Shown: positions 1 to 9,124 of the stretch, piece by piece
How positions within the stretch are numbered: the stretch's first letter is position 1
Layout: each line of letters opens with the position of its first letter
DNA from: Planctomycetota bacterium
GTDB lineage: Bacteria; Planctomycetota; B15-G4; SIAN01
Assembly: GCA_016795285.1 (NCBI GenBank)
Contig: JAEUIC010000047.1
Coordinates: forward strand, 1 to 64,000
Direction: 5' to 3'
Length of the DNA stretch: 64,000 nucleotides
Notes under the pieces: generated by a model
Told to the model about the DNA's origin: nothing
What the model saw: the letters and a program-made list of their open reading frames with translations, nothing else
The model's database searches: none
Made by a program: the position numbers and the translations under genes

Positions 1-2
1 GC

Positions 3-1463
3 GCCTTCGCCGGCGATCCGCCGCCCGCGCTGCGCGCGACCCTCGCCGAGATCGCCCGCACGACGCGCGCGCCCGAGCTGCTGGCGCCGCTGCGCCGCCT
101 CGCCGAGCAGTGCGCCGATCCGGCCGAGCGCGCCGAGCGCATCGCGCTGCTGGCCGAGCTGCACGACCTCGACGCGGTGGCGTGGATCGCGGGGCAGCTC
201 GCCGATCCGGCAGCCGTGGTGCGCGCGGCGGCGGTGAGCGCGTTCGCGAGCCTGCGCGGCGCGGCGGCGCGCGAGGAGCTGCGCCACGCGCTCGAGGACG
301 CCGACGCCGCCGTGGTGCGCGCGGCGCGGATCGCGCTGGCGCAAGCGCCGCAGCGCGAGGAGCTCGGCAGCTTCGTGGCGGGGCTCGCGGGCGACGAGAC
401 GGAGCGGACCGCCTGCCGCAGCGCGCTGCTCCTGCTGCGCCACGACGTGCGCGCCGATCTCGAGAAGCTGGCGACGCGCGGCGTGCTGGCCGGCGCGGCG
501 CTGGCCGAGGTGCGCACGCTCTACGACGTGCCGCAGCCGCTGCTCGAGTGGGAGCTGCTCGGGCCGTTCGAGCGCGACTTCGCGCTGGCCGGTGCCGCCG
601 ACTTCGCCACTGCCGCGGGCGGGCGGGCCACCGTGCAGGCGGCGCTGCCGCACGGCTTCGTCGACCTGAAGAAGAGCCTCGCGCCGCGCGACCGGGTCGC
701 CGCCTACGCGCGCGCGACGCTCGACTCGCAGCGCGCCCGCGCGGCGCGCGTCGCGCTCGGCAGCGACGACGGCGTCACCGTCTGGGTGAACGGCGCGCCG
801 GTCCATCAGCAACCCGGCGATCGCGCCTGGGCGCCCGACCAGGACCACTTCGAGATCGCGCTGCAGGCAGGCCGCAACGAGCTCCTGCTGCGCATCGAGC
901 AGAACGGCGGCGACTGGTCGTTCAACGTGAAGGTGAGCGAGGAGGCGAGCGGCCCGCTCTTCGAGGGCGTCGCCGAGCGCGACGCCGCGCAGGCGCCCTT
1001 CGACCTCGCGGCATGGCGCGCGTTCGCGCTCGCGACCGCCGGCGATCCGGCGCGCGGCAAGGCGCTCTTCTTCTCCGAGCAAGGGCCCGGGTGCTTCCGC
1101 TGCCACGCCGTCGCCGGCGTCGGCCCGAAGGTCGGCCCCGACCTGCGCGACGTCGGCACGAAGTACCCGCGCGCCGAGCTGGTCACCTCGATCCTCGAGC
1201 CGTCGCAGCGCATCCAGGAGGGCTACCGCGCGACCATCCTCACGCTGCTCGACGGCGACCTCGTGAGCGGCCTCGTGACGCAGGAGAGCGACGGCGTCGT
1301 CACGCTCGTCGACGCGACCGGCCGCGCGCGCACGCTGCGCGCCGAGCAGGTGAAGGCGCGCCGCGAGAGCAAGCTCTCGGCCATGCCCAACGGCCTCGCC
1401 GAGCCGCTCCGCAAGGAGGAGCTCGCCGATCTGGTGAGCTGGCTCGAGACGCTGCGTCAGTGA
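3..1463 (+). CDS. HEAT-repeat / putative heme-binding domain protein (TIGR02603 type), 5' partial
   Basis: The gene is cut by the left window edge: the frame is open from base 3 and ends with TGA at 1461, giving 486 visible residues. The first ~170 residues are Ala/Leu/Arg-rich helices that look like HEAT repeats. A beta-sandwich segment follows (bases ~530-960), resembling the PA14-like domains of planctomycete secreted enzymes. The C-terminus is a single-heme cytochrome domain with CFRCH at bases 1092-1106, followed by GPKVGPDL, SILEPSQRIQEGYR and a helical tail. That order is diagnostic of the Pirellula/Verrucomicrobium-type putative heme-binding domain. These proteins are usually large periplasmic dehydrogenases in which this domain passes electrons; any catalytic N-terminus lies outside the window. 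Family assignment is firm, substrate unknown. Confidence 0.9.
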   Translation, partial: AFAGDPPPALRATLAEIARTTRAPELLAPLRRLAEQCADPAERAERIALLAELHDLDAVAWIAGQLADPAAVVRAAAVSAFASLRGAAAREELRHALEDADAAVVRAARIALAQAPQREELGSFVAGLAGDETERTACRSALLLLRHDVRADLEKLATRGVLAGAALAEVRTLYDVPQPLLEWELLGPFERDFALAGAADFATAAGGRATVQAALPHGFVDLKKSLAPRDRVAAYARATLDSQRARAARVALGSDDGVTVWVNGAPVHQQPGDRAWAPDQDHFEIALQAGRNELLLRIEQNGGDWSFNVKVSEEASGPLFEGVAERDAAQAPFDLAAWRAFALATAGDPARGKALFFSEQGPGCFRCHAVAGVGPKVGPDLRDVGTKYPRAELVTSILEPSQRIQEGYRATILTLLDGDLVSGLVTQESDGVVTLVDATGRARTLRAEQVKARRESKLSAMPNGLAEPLRKEELADLVSWLETLRQ

Positions 1464-1640
1464 TTTCCCGGGGGTGCTGGGCGGCGCTCCAGGGGCGCCG
1501 CCGGGGCGGCATTCGCGGCGGGCGCCCGGGGCCGCGCCGCGACTTCGCGCTCGATCGGGGGTTTCCACCGCTACCGCGCCTACCGGAGCGACGGCTACAA
1601 AGCAGCCGCGAGCCGACCTCGCGACGTTTTCGAGAGCCCC

Positions 1641-3833
1641 ATGGCGATCCCCCCGATCCCGCCCCGCGACCACGCGCCACCGGACGACCCGACCCGCCTC
1701 GCGGACGGGCTCTGCTGCGCGCCGGGCACCCCCTTCCTCCGCTGGCTCGTGCGCCACGTCGCGCGCGAGCTGGAGTGCGACTGGGTCATCGCGTGGGAGC
1801 GCGTCGGTCCGGCCTGGCGCTCGATCCGGATCGCCGCCGCCAGCCAGCACGGCGAGCCGTTCGACCAGCCGCTCGAGCTGGAGATGGCGGGGTCGCCGTG
1901 CGAGCTGGTCTACACCCACGGCCACTGCGTCTGGGCGCGCGACGTGCAGGCGGCCTTCCCCGACCTCGCGATCCTGAAGCAGCTCGCCGTCGAGAGCTAC
2001 GTCGGCTTGCGTCTCGTCGACGCGGCCGGACGCGCTCTCGGCCACCTGACGCTCCTGCACGGGGCGCCCTGTCCCGACCCCGAGGGATGGCTCGCCAAGC
2101 TGCGCCAGTTCGAGGTGCGCGTGGCCGGCGAGCTGTCGTCGCGCCGCGCGGTGCTGGAGCTCGAGGAGCTGGTCGCTGCCAGCGATGGCCGCGGCGGCCG
2201 CGACACCTTGCTCGAGCTCAGCCGCGGGCTCGCCCACACGCTGCAGGTGCGCGCGTGCTTCATCTGCGAGCTGCTGACCGAGCGCCCCCACCACGTGCGA
2301 ACCAGCGCGATCACCGTCGACGGCGCGGCCATCGCGGGCGGTGAAGCGGACCTGAGCGGCACGCCGTGCGGCGTCGTCTATCGCCAGCCGCTCTTCCTGG
2401 TGGAGGACCGGCTCGCGGAGCGCTTCCCCCGCTGGCCGCTGCTCGAGTTGCTGCCGGCGCAGAGCTACCTCGGGATCGAGGCGCGCTCGCACGACGGGAA
2501 GCTCCTCGGCCACATGAGCGTGCTGCACGATCGTCCGCTCGTCCCCAGCATCGCCGAGCTGCCGATCCTGCGCCTCTACGCCGATCGCGCCGCCATGGAG
2601 ATCGAGCGGCGCCGCGCCGCCGCGCAGCAGCTCGCCGCCGAGCGCAAGCTGTTCGACGCGCGCAAGACGGAGAGCCTCGGGTTGCTGGCGGCGGGGCTCG
2701 CGCACGACCTGAACAACCGCCTCACCAGCGTGCTCGGCCATGTCTCGCTGCTGCACGGGGACGCCGCGCCGACGACGCGGGAGGAGACGACGCGCCACCT
2801 CGAGGCGATCGAGGCGGCCACGCGCGCCGCGGCCGACGTCGTGCAGCAGATGCTCGCGTGCGGCGGCCACTGCATCGTCGACGCGGCGCCGCACGACGTG
2901 TCGCAGCTGGCGGCGGAAGCGCTCGAGCCGCTGCTGGCCGAGCTGCCGCCGGGCGTGCAGGTCGAACGCGACCTCGCGACCCAGCTGCCGCGGATCGCGG
3001 CCGATGGCGCGCGGCTGCGGCAGGCGATCGAGGTGCTGCTGCGCAACGCCATCGATGCGCTGCCCGCCGGCCGCGGCCGCCTGCGCCTCGCGACCGGGCG
3101 GATCGCCATCGACGCGAGCGCGCGCGAAGCGCTGCGCTTCACCGCCGAGCTCGACGACGGCGAGCACCTCTTCGTCGAAGTCGCCGACGACGGCCACGGC
3201 CTCGACGAAGCGACGCTCGCCCGCGTCTTCGAGCCCTTCTTCACCACGCGCTCCGACGGCCAGGGGCTCGGGCGCGCGGTCGCCGACGGCGTGGCGCGCG
3301 GCCATCGCGGCGCCCTCATGGCGCGCAGCAGCCTCGGTCGCGGCAGCAGCTTCCGCATCGTGCTGCCGCTCGCGCCGGCGCGCGGCGTCGCGGGGCAGGT
3401 CGCGCCACCGCCGGCGGGCCGATCCGCGGCGCCGTTGCGCGGACTCGCGCTGCTGGTCGACGACGAGCCGATGGTGCGCGCCGCCACGGCGCGGATGCTC
3501 GAGCGGCTCGGCGTCGCGGTGCAGGCGGCGAGCGGCGGCGAGGAGGCGCTGCGGCTGCTCGAGCGCTACGGCGACCGGATCGACTTCGTGCTGCTCGACC
3601 TCACCATGCCGCGCATGTCGGGCGAGGAGCTGTTCCGGCGGATGCGCGCCACCCATCCGCGGCTCCCGGTGGTGCTGATGACCGGCTTCTCCGCGCCCGA
3701 CGCCTTCGAGCGCTTCCAGGACGCCGGGCTCGCCGGTTTCCTGCAGAAGCCGTTCGGCCTGCTCGAGCTCGAACGGTGCCTGCAGCGGAGCCTCCGAGGC
3801 GACGGCCCGGCCGCGCACCGGGTCGCTGGATGA
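1641..3833 (+). CDS. Hybrid sensor histidine kinase with two GAF-like domains and a receiver
   Basis: 730 residues without a clear membrane segment, so probably a cytoplasmic sensor. Two related GAF-like domains occupy roughly residues 30-145 and 180-315; each contains a GHL/M..LH strand near its end. The dimerisation helix carries LAHDLNNRLTSVLGH with the phospho-accepting His at 355. The ATPase domain shows the N-box (LRNAIDAL), the G1 box (ADDGHGLDEATLARVFEPFF) and a G2 region. A receiver domain completes the protein: DDE acidic pocket, phospho-acceptor Asp653 (VLLDLTMP) and the conserved Lys in LQKPF. It is a self-contained hybrid kinase; signal and output partner are unknown. Its stop overlaps the next start (ATGA), so the downstream flavoenzyme is probably co-translated. 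The ATG at 1641 was chosen because the GAF fold begins shortly after it. Confidence 0.93.
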   Translation: MAIPPIPPRDHAPPDDPTRLADGLCCAPGTPFLRWLVRHVARELECDWVIAWERVGPAWRSIRIAAASQHGEPFDQPLELEMAGSPCELVYTHGHCVWARDVQAAFPDLAILKQLAVESYVGLRLVDAAGRALGHLTLLHGAPCPDPEGWLAKLRQFEVRVAGELSSRRAVLELEELVAASDGRGGRDTLLELSRGLAHTLQVRACFICELLTERPHHVRTSAITVDGAAIAGGEADLSGTPCGVVYRQPLFLVEDRLAERFPRWPLLELLPAQSYLGIEARSHDGKLLGHMSVLHDRPLVPSIAELPILRLYADRAAMEIERRRAAAQQLAAERKLFDARKTESLGLLAAGLAHDLNNRLTSVLGHVSLLHGDAAPTTREETTRHLEAIEAATRAAADVVQQMLACGGHCIVDAAPHDVSQLAAEALEPLLAELPPGVQVERDLATQLPRIAADGARLRQAIEVLLRNAIDALPAGRGRLRLATGRIAIDASAREALRFTAELDDGEHLFVEVADDGHGLDEATLARVFEPFFTTRSDGQGLGRAVADGVARGHRGALMARSSLGRGSSFRIVLPLAPARGVAGQVAPPPAGRSAAPLRGLALLVDDEPMVRAATARMLERLGVAVQAASGGEEALRLLERYGDRIDFVLLDLTMPRMSGEELFRRMRATHPRLPVVLMTGFSAPDAFERFQDAGLAGFLQKPFGLLELERCLQRSLRGDGPAAHRVAG

Positions 3834-4507
3834 GCGGCCGTTTCGTCCCGTTCGCTGCGCCGCACGTGCCGCCGGATGAGGCCCTCGCGCGTGCGCGGGC
3901 CTTCCGCGAGCAGCTCGCGACGCGCCGCTCGCTGCGCCACTTCAGCGACGCGCCGGTCGAGCGCGCGGTGATCGAGGAGCTCGTGCGCGCCGCAGCCAGC
4001 GCGCCGTCGGGCGCCCACAAGCAGCCGTGGACGTTCGTCGCCGTCGCCGACCCGGCGCTGAAGCGGAGGATCCGCGCGGCGGCGGAGCACGAGGAGAAGC
4101 TCTCGTACGGCGCACGGATGTCGGACGAGTGGCGCCGCGACTTGGCGCCGCTCGGCACCACCTGGGAGAAGCCGTTCCTCGAGACGGCGCCGTGGCTCGT
4201 GGTGCTCTTCAAGCAGGAGCACGGCGTCGCGCCGGACGGGACCACGCGCAAGCACTACTACGTCAACGAGTCGGTCGGCATCGCGGCCGGCTTCCTGATC
4301 GCCGCGGTGCACGCCGCGGGCCTCGTCACGCTCACCCACACGCCGAGCCCGATGGGCTTCCTCGCCGAGCTGCTCGGGCGGCCGCGCCACGAGAAGGCGT
4401 TCCTGCTGCTGCCGATCGGCCATCCGGCGCACGACGCCGAGGTGCCCGACCTCGCCCGCAAGCCGCTCGACGAGGTGCTGATCGTCCACGAGGCCGCGGG
4501 GTCGTGA
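3830..4507 (+). CDS. Nitroreductase-fold flavoenzyme, iodotyrosine deiodinase-like
   Basis: 225 residues starting at the ATG that overlaps the kinase stop. The FMN-binding signatures of the nitroreductase superfamily are present: TRRSLRHFS (residues 31-39) and ASAPSGAHKQPW (56-67). The remainder resembles the iodotyrosine deiodinase (IYD) branch rather than generic nitroreductases: FKQEHG, GLVTLTHTPSPMGFL, LLGRPRHEKAFLLLP and VPDLARKPLDEV have recognisable counterparts in animal IYD. The lid triad that holds the zwitterionic halotyrosine in IYD (Glu, Tyr, Lys) appears conserved as Glu89, Tyr93 and Lys114. The likely reaction is reductive dehalogenation of a halotyrosine or a related two-electron reduction with FMN; this is inference from recalled family features. 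The N-terminus lacks a membrane anchor. Confidence 0.88.
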   Translation: MSGRFVPFAAPHVPPDEALARARAFREQLATRRSLRHFSDAPVERAVIEELVRAAASAPSGAHKQPWTFVAVADPALKRRIRAAAEHEEKLSYGARMSDEWRRDLAPLGTTWEKPFLETAPWLVVLFKQEHGVAPDGTTRKHYYVNESVGIAAGFLIAAVHAAGLVTLTHTPSPMGFLAELLGRPRHEKAFLLLPIGHPAHDAEVPDLARKPLDEVLIVHEAAGS

Positions 4508-4518
4508 CTCGCTGACGA

Positions 4519-5688
4519 TCAGCGCGCGGCGTCGAGGCGGCGCGCCACCTCGGGCAGCGCGCGCAGCTTCGCGTGGATCCAGCCGGCGACCCGCTCGCAC
4601 GCCGCGGCGTCGTAGTGGCCGGCGCCGTAGCTCCCGGGCTCGAGGAAGAGCGCCGCGTGGTCCGCTTCGGGCAGCGCGCGGAACTCGGCGAGCAGGTCGA
4701 TCCAGTCGCCGCCCTGCGCGCGCACCTGCTGCGCGAGCTCCGGGCCGAGCGCGTCGATGCTGCCGCCGCCGCGCTCCCCCTCGACCGGCAGGTGGATCAC
4801 CACGAGGTGGGCGCCGCGCGCCTTCGCCAGCTCGGCGAGCTCGACCAGCAGCGCGGCCGTCAGCTCGCGCAGCGCTGCGTCGTGCGAGAGGTTCGGCGCG
4901 GGGCGCTCGATGCCGGTGACGCGCGCGGCGAGCTGCACCAGCCGCAGCTCCTGCACGAAGGTGCCCGCCTGTCGCAGGAAGCGCATCCGCGGATCGACCT
5001 GCTCGAGCGGCAGGTTCAGCGCCGCGAGCTTGCCGTCGCGCAGCGCGAGCTGCGGCTTCTCGGCGCCCCACTCGGCGGGCACCACCATGCGCCGCAGGTC
5101 CTCGGTGATGAAGGCGAAGAAGAGCAGCTGGTGTTCGAACGCGGCGGCGTCGCGGCGATAGCGCAGGAAGGCCTGATCGCAGCCGTAGCCGCCCACCGCG
5201 AGGTTCGCCACGTCGAGGCGAGGCTCGCGCCGCTCGAGGCCGCTGGCCCACGTCTCGGCATCGGCGACGCCGGTGCCGAACGCGAAGGAGTCGCCCGCCA
5301 GCACGGCGCGCACGCGACCGGGCGCGACCTGCTCCGCCACGCTGCGCTCGCCGCGGAATCCCTGCGGGCCGATGGCGACGCCGCGGCCGGGCCCGAACGC
5401 GGACGCATCGCGGTAGCCCGCGGTCGGCGCCCAGCCGAGTTCCGGGTCGAAGCGCGTCATCTTCTGGCGCGACTCGCGGAAGAGCGGGTTGGTCTTGGTG
5501 GCGATCGAGCGCGCCACGACCGCGAAGGAGATCACCCCTTCGAGCAGCGCCAGCAATGCCAGCGCCGCCAGCGTGCCGAGCGCCGCCTTGCCGATGCGGC
5601 GCCACCAGCGGCGCAGCGGCGAGCCCGGCGCGCGCGGAGCGGCGCGGGTCGGCGCTGCCGGTCGATCGATCGGCGCCTCGCCGCTCAT
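4519..5688 (-). CDS. Membrane-anchored SGNH/GDSL hydrolase-like protein
   Basis: 389 residues. A basic, Pro-rich cytoplasmic N-terminus is followed by one membrane helix at about residues 33-58, then an extracytoplasmic domain. That domain contains LAGDSFAFGTG, the GDS block I of SGNH hydrolases, a block II-like AVGGYGCDQAFLRYR, and near the C-terminus GAGHYDAAACERVAGWI, which resembles block V (D/H..G..VA). The usual Asn of block III was not located with certainty, so catalytic activity is not assured. Such proteins act on acyl or acetyl esters, often of polysaccharides. It is the last gene of a three-gene operon: its ATG overlaps the stop of the GNAT-VOC gene as ATGA. It converges with the deiodinase-like gene, 11 bp apart. 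Confidence 0.72.
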   Translation of the reverse strand: MSGEAPIDRPAAPTRAAPRAPGSPLRRWWRRIGKAALGTLAALALLALLEGVISFAVVARSIATKTNPLFRESRQKMTRFDPELGWAPTAGYRDASAFGPGRGVAIGPQGFRGERSVAEQVAPGRVRAVLAGDSFAFGTGVADAETWASGLERREPRLDVANLAVGGYGCDQAFLRYRRDAAAFEHQLLFFAFITEDLRRMVVPAEWGAEKPQLALRDGKLAALNLPLEQVDPRMRFLRQAGTFVQELRLVQLAARVTGIERPAPNLSHDAALRELTAALLVELAELAKARGAHLVVIHLPVEGERGGGSIDALGPELAQQVRAQGGDWIDLLAEFRALPEADHAALFLEPGSYGAGHYDAAACERVAGWIHAKLRALPEVARRLDAAR

Positions 5689-6605
5689 CCGCGCGTCTCC
5701 TCGCCGAAGTGGAGCGCGTTGCCGTCGCGATCGAGCGCGACGAACTCGCGCAGGCCCCACGGCTTGCTCTCCAGCGGCCCCTTCGGATCGACGACGCCGG
5801 CGGCTTGATACTCGGCGTAGAGCGCGTCGACGCCGCGGACGCGGAAGCGGCAGCTCGCGCCCTGCGGCCGCCCCGGCCCGTCGTGCCGCATCAGGTGGAG
5901 CGTGGCGCCGGCGCGCGCGACGCCCGCGTAGCCGCGCTCCGGGAAGTGGAAGACGCGCCGCCAGCCGAGCCGCTGCTCGTAGTGGTCGAGCGCGGCGGCG
6001 AGGTCGGCGCACGGCAGCACCGGCGTGCAGTGGTCGATGGCGGTCGCGGCCGCGCGGACGCGCTGCCGCTGCTCGTGCTCGTCGTCGACGAGGCCCCAGA
6101 GCTCCACGTCGTGGAACTGCCGCGCGCGATGGAGGTGGGCGCGCAGCCGCCCCTCCCACTTCATGCCGACCTTCTTCAGCACCGCGCCCGAGGCCGGGTT
6201 GCTGCTCATGTGGTGCGCGAAGACGCGCTTCAGCGCGAGCGCCCCGAACGCGTGGTCGACGACGGCGTGCGCCGCCTCGGTCGCGTAGCCGCGCCCCCAG
6301 TGCGGCACGCCGATCCAGTAGCCGAGCTCCGCATGCAGCATCGCCGGCGCGATGCGCAGCTCGATGGCGCCGACCACGCCGTCGGCGGGCGTGGTGATCG
6401 CGAAGATCGCCGCGTTGCCCGACGCGTGCGCCGCGGCGTGGCCCTCGATCCACAACGCGGCCGCCCCATCGGGGTAGGGATGCGGGATGGTGGCGGTGGT
6501 CGCGGCGATCTCCGGCGCCGAGGCGAGCACCTGCACGGTCGGCGCGTCGGCGGCGGTGAAGGGGCGCAGCAGGAGGCGGCGCGTCGGCAGCGACGGCAGG
6601 TTCAT
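5685..6605 (-). CDS. GNAT N-acetyltransferase fused to a glyoxalase/VOC domain
   Basis: 306 residues with two domains. Residues 1 to ~178 form a RimJ/RimL-type GNAT acetyltransferase: TRRLLLRPFTAADA at the start, the strand GVVGAIELR, and the acetyl-CoA loop region WGRGYATEA, followed by SSNPASGAVLKKVGMKWEG. Residues ~185-306 form one VOC (bleomycin-resistance/glyoxalase) module: TPVLPCADLAAALDHYEQRL opens it and FVALDRDGNALHFGE closes it with the typical terminal Glu. The two halves may act on the same small molecule, one by acetylation and one by binding or sequestration; that is inference. The start overlaps the stop of the upstream gene and the stop overlaps the start of the SGNH gene, both as ATGA, so the three are translationally coupled. 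Confidence 0.88.
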   Translation of the reverse strand: MNLPSLPTRRLLLRPFTAADAPTVQVLASAPEIAATTATIPHPYPDGAAALWIEGHAAAHASGNAAIFAITTPADGVVGAIELRIAPAMLHAELGYWIGVPHWGRGYATEAAHAVVDHAFGALALKRVFAHHMSSNPASGAVLKKVGMKWEGRLRAHLHRARQFHDVELWGLVDDEHEQRQRVRAAATAIDHCTPVLPCADLAAALDHYEQRLGWRRVFHFPERGYAGVARAGATLHLMRHDGPGRPQGASCRFRVRGVDALYAEYQAAGVVDPKGPLESKPWGLREFVALDRDGNALHFGEETRG

Positions 6606-7231
6606 CGAGCGAGCTCCCGCGCGCGCGCACCGCAGTGGGTCAGCACGACGCCGATCCGCTCGACGAGTCCGCCGCCGGCGCCTTGCGCGGAGAGCTTGCG
6701 GATCGCCCAATGGAACGGCGGCACCACGAGGCCGGTCGGCGCGTCGACCAGCACCGACTCGAAGTAGGGCCAGTCGGCGACCCAGCGCAGCGACGGGCGC
6801 GCCGCCTGCAGCGCGCTGCCGATCACGGCGCCGAGTTCGCAGCTGGTCACCAGCAGCGAGTTGCCGAACTCCGCCGGATCGCTCTCGGCGTGGAGCGCTG
6901 CGATGGCGGCGGGGTCGAAGCCGGCGTCGATGGCGCCGAGCCCTTCGCGCGACAGCACGTCGTGCTTGCCGCAGAGCTCCTTCCAGTCGCTGCGCGCGGC
7001 GGCCACCATCCGCTCGATCTGGTCCTGCACCTTCTGCTGCAGCTCGGCGGCGAGCGTGCTCAACTCCTCGGCGGCGACGGCGCGGAAGGCGGCGACCTCG
7101 ATCAGGTCGGGGCGCAAGGTCGCGGCGCCGCGCCGCTCGCGATCGGCGGGGCGATGCCACCGCGCGAACCAGCGCGCGTAGACCTCGGGAGCGTCGAGCA
7201 GCTCGTCCATCGCGTCCATGAGGCGGCGCAT
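6602..7231 (-). CDS. Conserved-looking hypothetical protein, first gene of an operon
   Basis: I do not recognise this 209-residue protein. It has no signal peptide and no obvious membrane helix. The N-terminal half is helical and charged (AEELSTLAAELQQKVQDQIE suggests a coiled coil), and the C-terminal half is mixed, with a short hydrophobic, aromatic stretch (LRWVADWPYFESVLVDAPTG). The ATG at 7231 was chosen; a GTG 27 bases upstream is the alternative, and neither has a strong ribosome binding site. Its stop overlaps the start of the GNAT-VOC gene, so all three genes of this minus-strand operon should be made together. Codon use matches the neighbours and there is no sign of recent transfer. 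Confidence 0.7.
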   Translation of the reverse strand: MRRLMDAMDELLDAPEVYARWFARWHRPADRERRGAATLRPDLIEVAAFRAVAAEELSTLAAELQQKVQDQIERMVAAARSDWKELCGKHDVLSREGLGAIDAGFDPAAIAALHAESDPAEFGNSLLVTSCELGAVIGSALQAARPSLRWVADWPYFESVLVDAPTGLVVPPFHWAIRKLSAQGAGGGLVERIGVVLTHCGARARELAR

Positions 7232-7366
7232 TGTGGCGCGCGGAGCGGCCCGCTGCACGCAGCGACTTGACAGTTCGGCTCGACGCTTCGATCGTGCCGC
7301 GCCGCGACTCCCATCCCGCGGCAGGACGACGCTTCCGCGCGCTTGCCCTCACCGAGGACCGTTCCC

Positions 7367-8977
7367 ATGAAGCGTTCGCTCTTCTCCTCCGCGAGCCTCG
7401 CGCTGCTGTTCGCCGGCGCCGGCGCCGCCACGGCCTCGGCCGACGGCGCCGCCGAGCGCGTCCCCGACGAGCTGCTGGTCAAGTTCCGCGATCGCGCGGT
7501 GGCCGCGGCGGCGCATGCGCAGATCGGCGCGACGCCGATCGAGGAGCTCGCGCAGATCGGCGTGACGCTGGTGAAGCTGCCGGCCGGGCTCGCGCCCGAG
7601 CGGGCCGCCGCCCTCTACGCCGCGCTGCCGAGCGTCGAGTACGCCCACCCGAACTACCTCTCGCACGCGGTCCACCTGCCGAACGACCCGAGCTGGCCGT
7701 CGCAGTACGGGCCGACCAAGATCCGCTGCGAGCAGGCGTGGGACATGCAGAAGGGCGACGCCAACGTGGTGATCGCCATCGTCGACACCGGCATCGACAA
7801 GAGCCACGGCGACCTCGCCGCCAAGCTCGTCGCCGGTTACGACTTCGTCAGCAACGACACCGACCCCGACGACAACAACGGCCACGGCACCCACTGCGCC
7901 GGCATCGCGGCGGCGCTCACCGACAACGCGCTCGGCGTGGCGGGCGTCGCGTCGAACTGCTCGCTGATGGCGGTGAAGGTGCTGAACGGCTCGGGCAGCG
8001 GCAGCAACTCCGACGTCGCCGCGGGCATCAACTGGGCGGCCGACCACGGCGCGCACGTGATCTCGCTCAGCCTCGGCGGCAGCGCCAAGGACGCGACGCT
8101 CGAGGCGGCGGTCAACTACGCCTGGAACAAGGGAGTGGTCGTGGTCGCCGCGGCCGGCAACAACGGCAACCAGACGAAGTTCTATCCCGCCGCTTACGGC
8201 AACTGCATCGCGGTGGCGTCGACCGACTCGAACGACAACCGCTCGAGCTTCTCGACGTACGGCAGCTGGGTCGACGTCGCGGCGCCCGGCAGCTCGATCT
8301 TCTCGACCTACGACGGCAACGCCTACGCGACGCTGTCGGGCACCTCGATGGCGTGCCCGCACGTCGCCGGCCTCGCCGGCCTGATCCGCAGCCACGTCGG
8401 CCCGTACGCCACCGCCACCGAGGTGCGCGAGCGCGTCCAGTACACGACCGACCCCGTCGGCACGTTCGTCGCGACCGGCCGCGTCAACGCCGAGAACGCG
8501 CTGAAGAACGAGGGCGGCGGCGTGACCAAGAGCCACTTCTGGCCCGCCTCGATCACGGTGGCGAGCGGCAGCCAGGTCGGCGGCGCCATCAGCGACGTCA
8601 ACAGCAGCGACGACGCGCGCTTGAGCCTGCAGAGCGCCCCCGGCACCGGCGGGCAGCTGCTCGACTGGCACGCCACCTTCAACACGTCGCTGACCGGGAC
8701 GCTGGTGCAGGTCGAGCTGCTCTACGAGACGCGCCTCTCGTCCAACGCGAGCGTGACCCTGCAGGCGTTCAACTTCGCCGCCAACCGCTGGGAGACGCTC
8801 GCCACCGTGGCGTGGCTCACCACCGACACGCAGCGCCTCTTCAAGGGGCCGGCCGGCGGCGTCGCCCCCTACATCTCGGGCGCCGGCCAGATGCAGATCC
8901 GCAGCACGCGCGCCGGCTCCGGCGCCGCGTTCACCCAGTCCATCGACGAGATCCGCATCAGCTTCGTGACGCAGTGA
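7367..8977 (+). CDS. Secreted subtilisin-like serine protease (S8)
   Basis: 536 residues. The ATG at 7367 follows a GAGG ribosome binding site at 7354-7357. A signal peptide (MKRSLFSS..LALLFAGAGAATASA) is followed by a short propeptide-like region (VPDELLVKFRD) typical of thermitase/fervidolysin proenzymes. The catalytic triad is intact: Asp140 (AIVDTGID), His173 (GHGTHCAG) and Ser327 (GTSMACPHVAG). After ~residue 380 there is an extra beta-rich domain of about 150 residues beginning near KSHFWPASITV that ends in SFVTQ; it may be a binding or sorting domain and I do not recognise it. Function: extracellular endopeptidase. The gene is probably monocistronic; it is transcribed away from the upstream minus-strand operon. 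Confidence 0.95.
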   Translation: MKRSLFSSASLALLFAGAGAATASADGAAERVPDELLVKFRDRAVAAAAHAQIGATPIEELAQIGVTLVKLPAGLAPERAAALYAALPSVEYAHPNYLSHAVHLPNDPSWPSQYGPTKIRCEQAWDMQKGDANVVIAIVDTGIDKSHGDLAAKLVAGYDFVSNDTDPDDNNGHGTHCAGIAAALTDNALGVAGVASNCSLMAVKVLNGSGSGSNSDVAAGINWAADHGAHVISLSLGGSAKDATLEAAVNYAWNKGVVVVAAAGNNGNQTKFYPAAYGNCIAVASTDSNDNRSSFSTYGSWVDVAAPGSSIFSTYDGNAYATLSGTSMACPHVAGLAGLIRSHVGPYATATEVRERVQYTTDPVGTFVATGRVNAENALKNEGGGVTKSHFWPASITVASGSQVGGAISDVNSSDDARLSLQSAPGTGGQLLDWHATFNTSLTGTLVQVELLYETRLSSNASVTLQAFNFAANRWETLATVAWLTTDTQRLFKGPAGGVAPYISGAGQMQIRSTRAGSGAAFTQSIDEIRISFVTQ

Positions 8978-9124
8978 CCGCGGAGCGCGGGAACACCTCG
9001 CGCTGACCCACGAGACCGAATCGTTCGATCGCGCGGCGCGCGCTTGCCTCCGGGCGAGCGCGCGCCGCGGGCGTTCGGGGGCGGAACTGCATCCTCCAGC
9101 TCCTCCGCGGGTAGTGAAGCGGCG

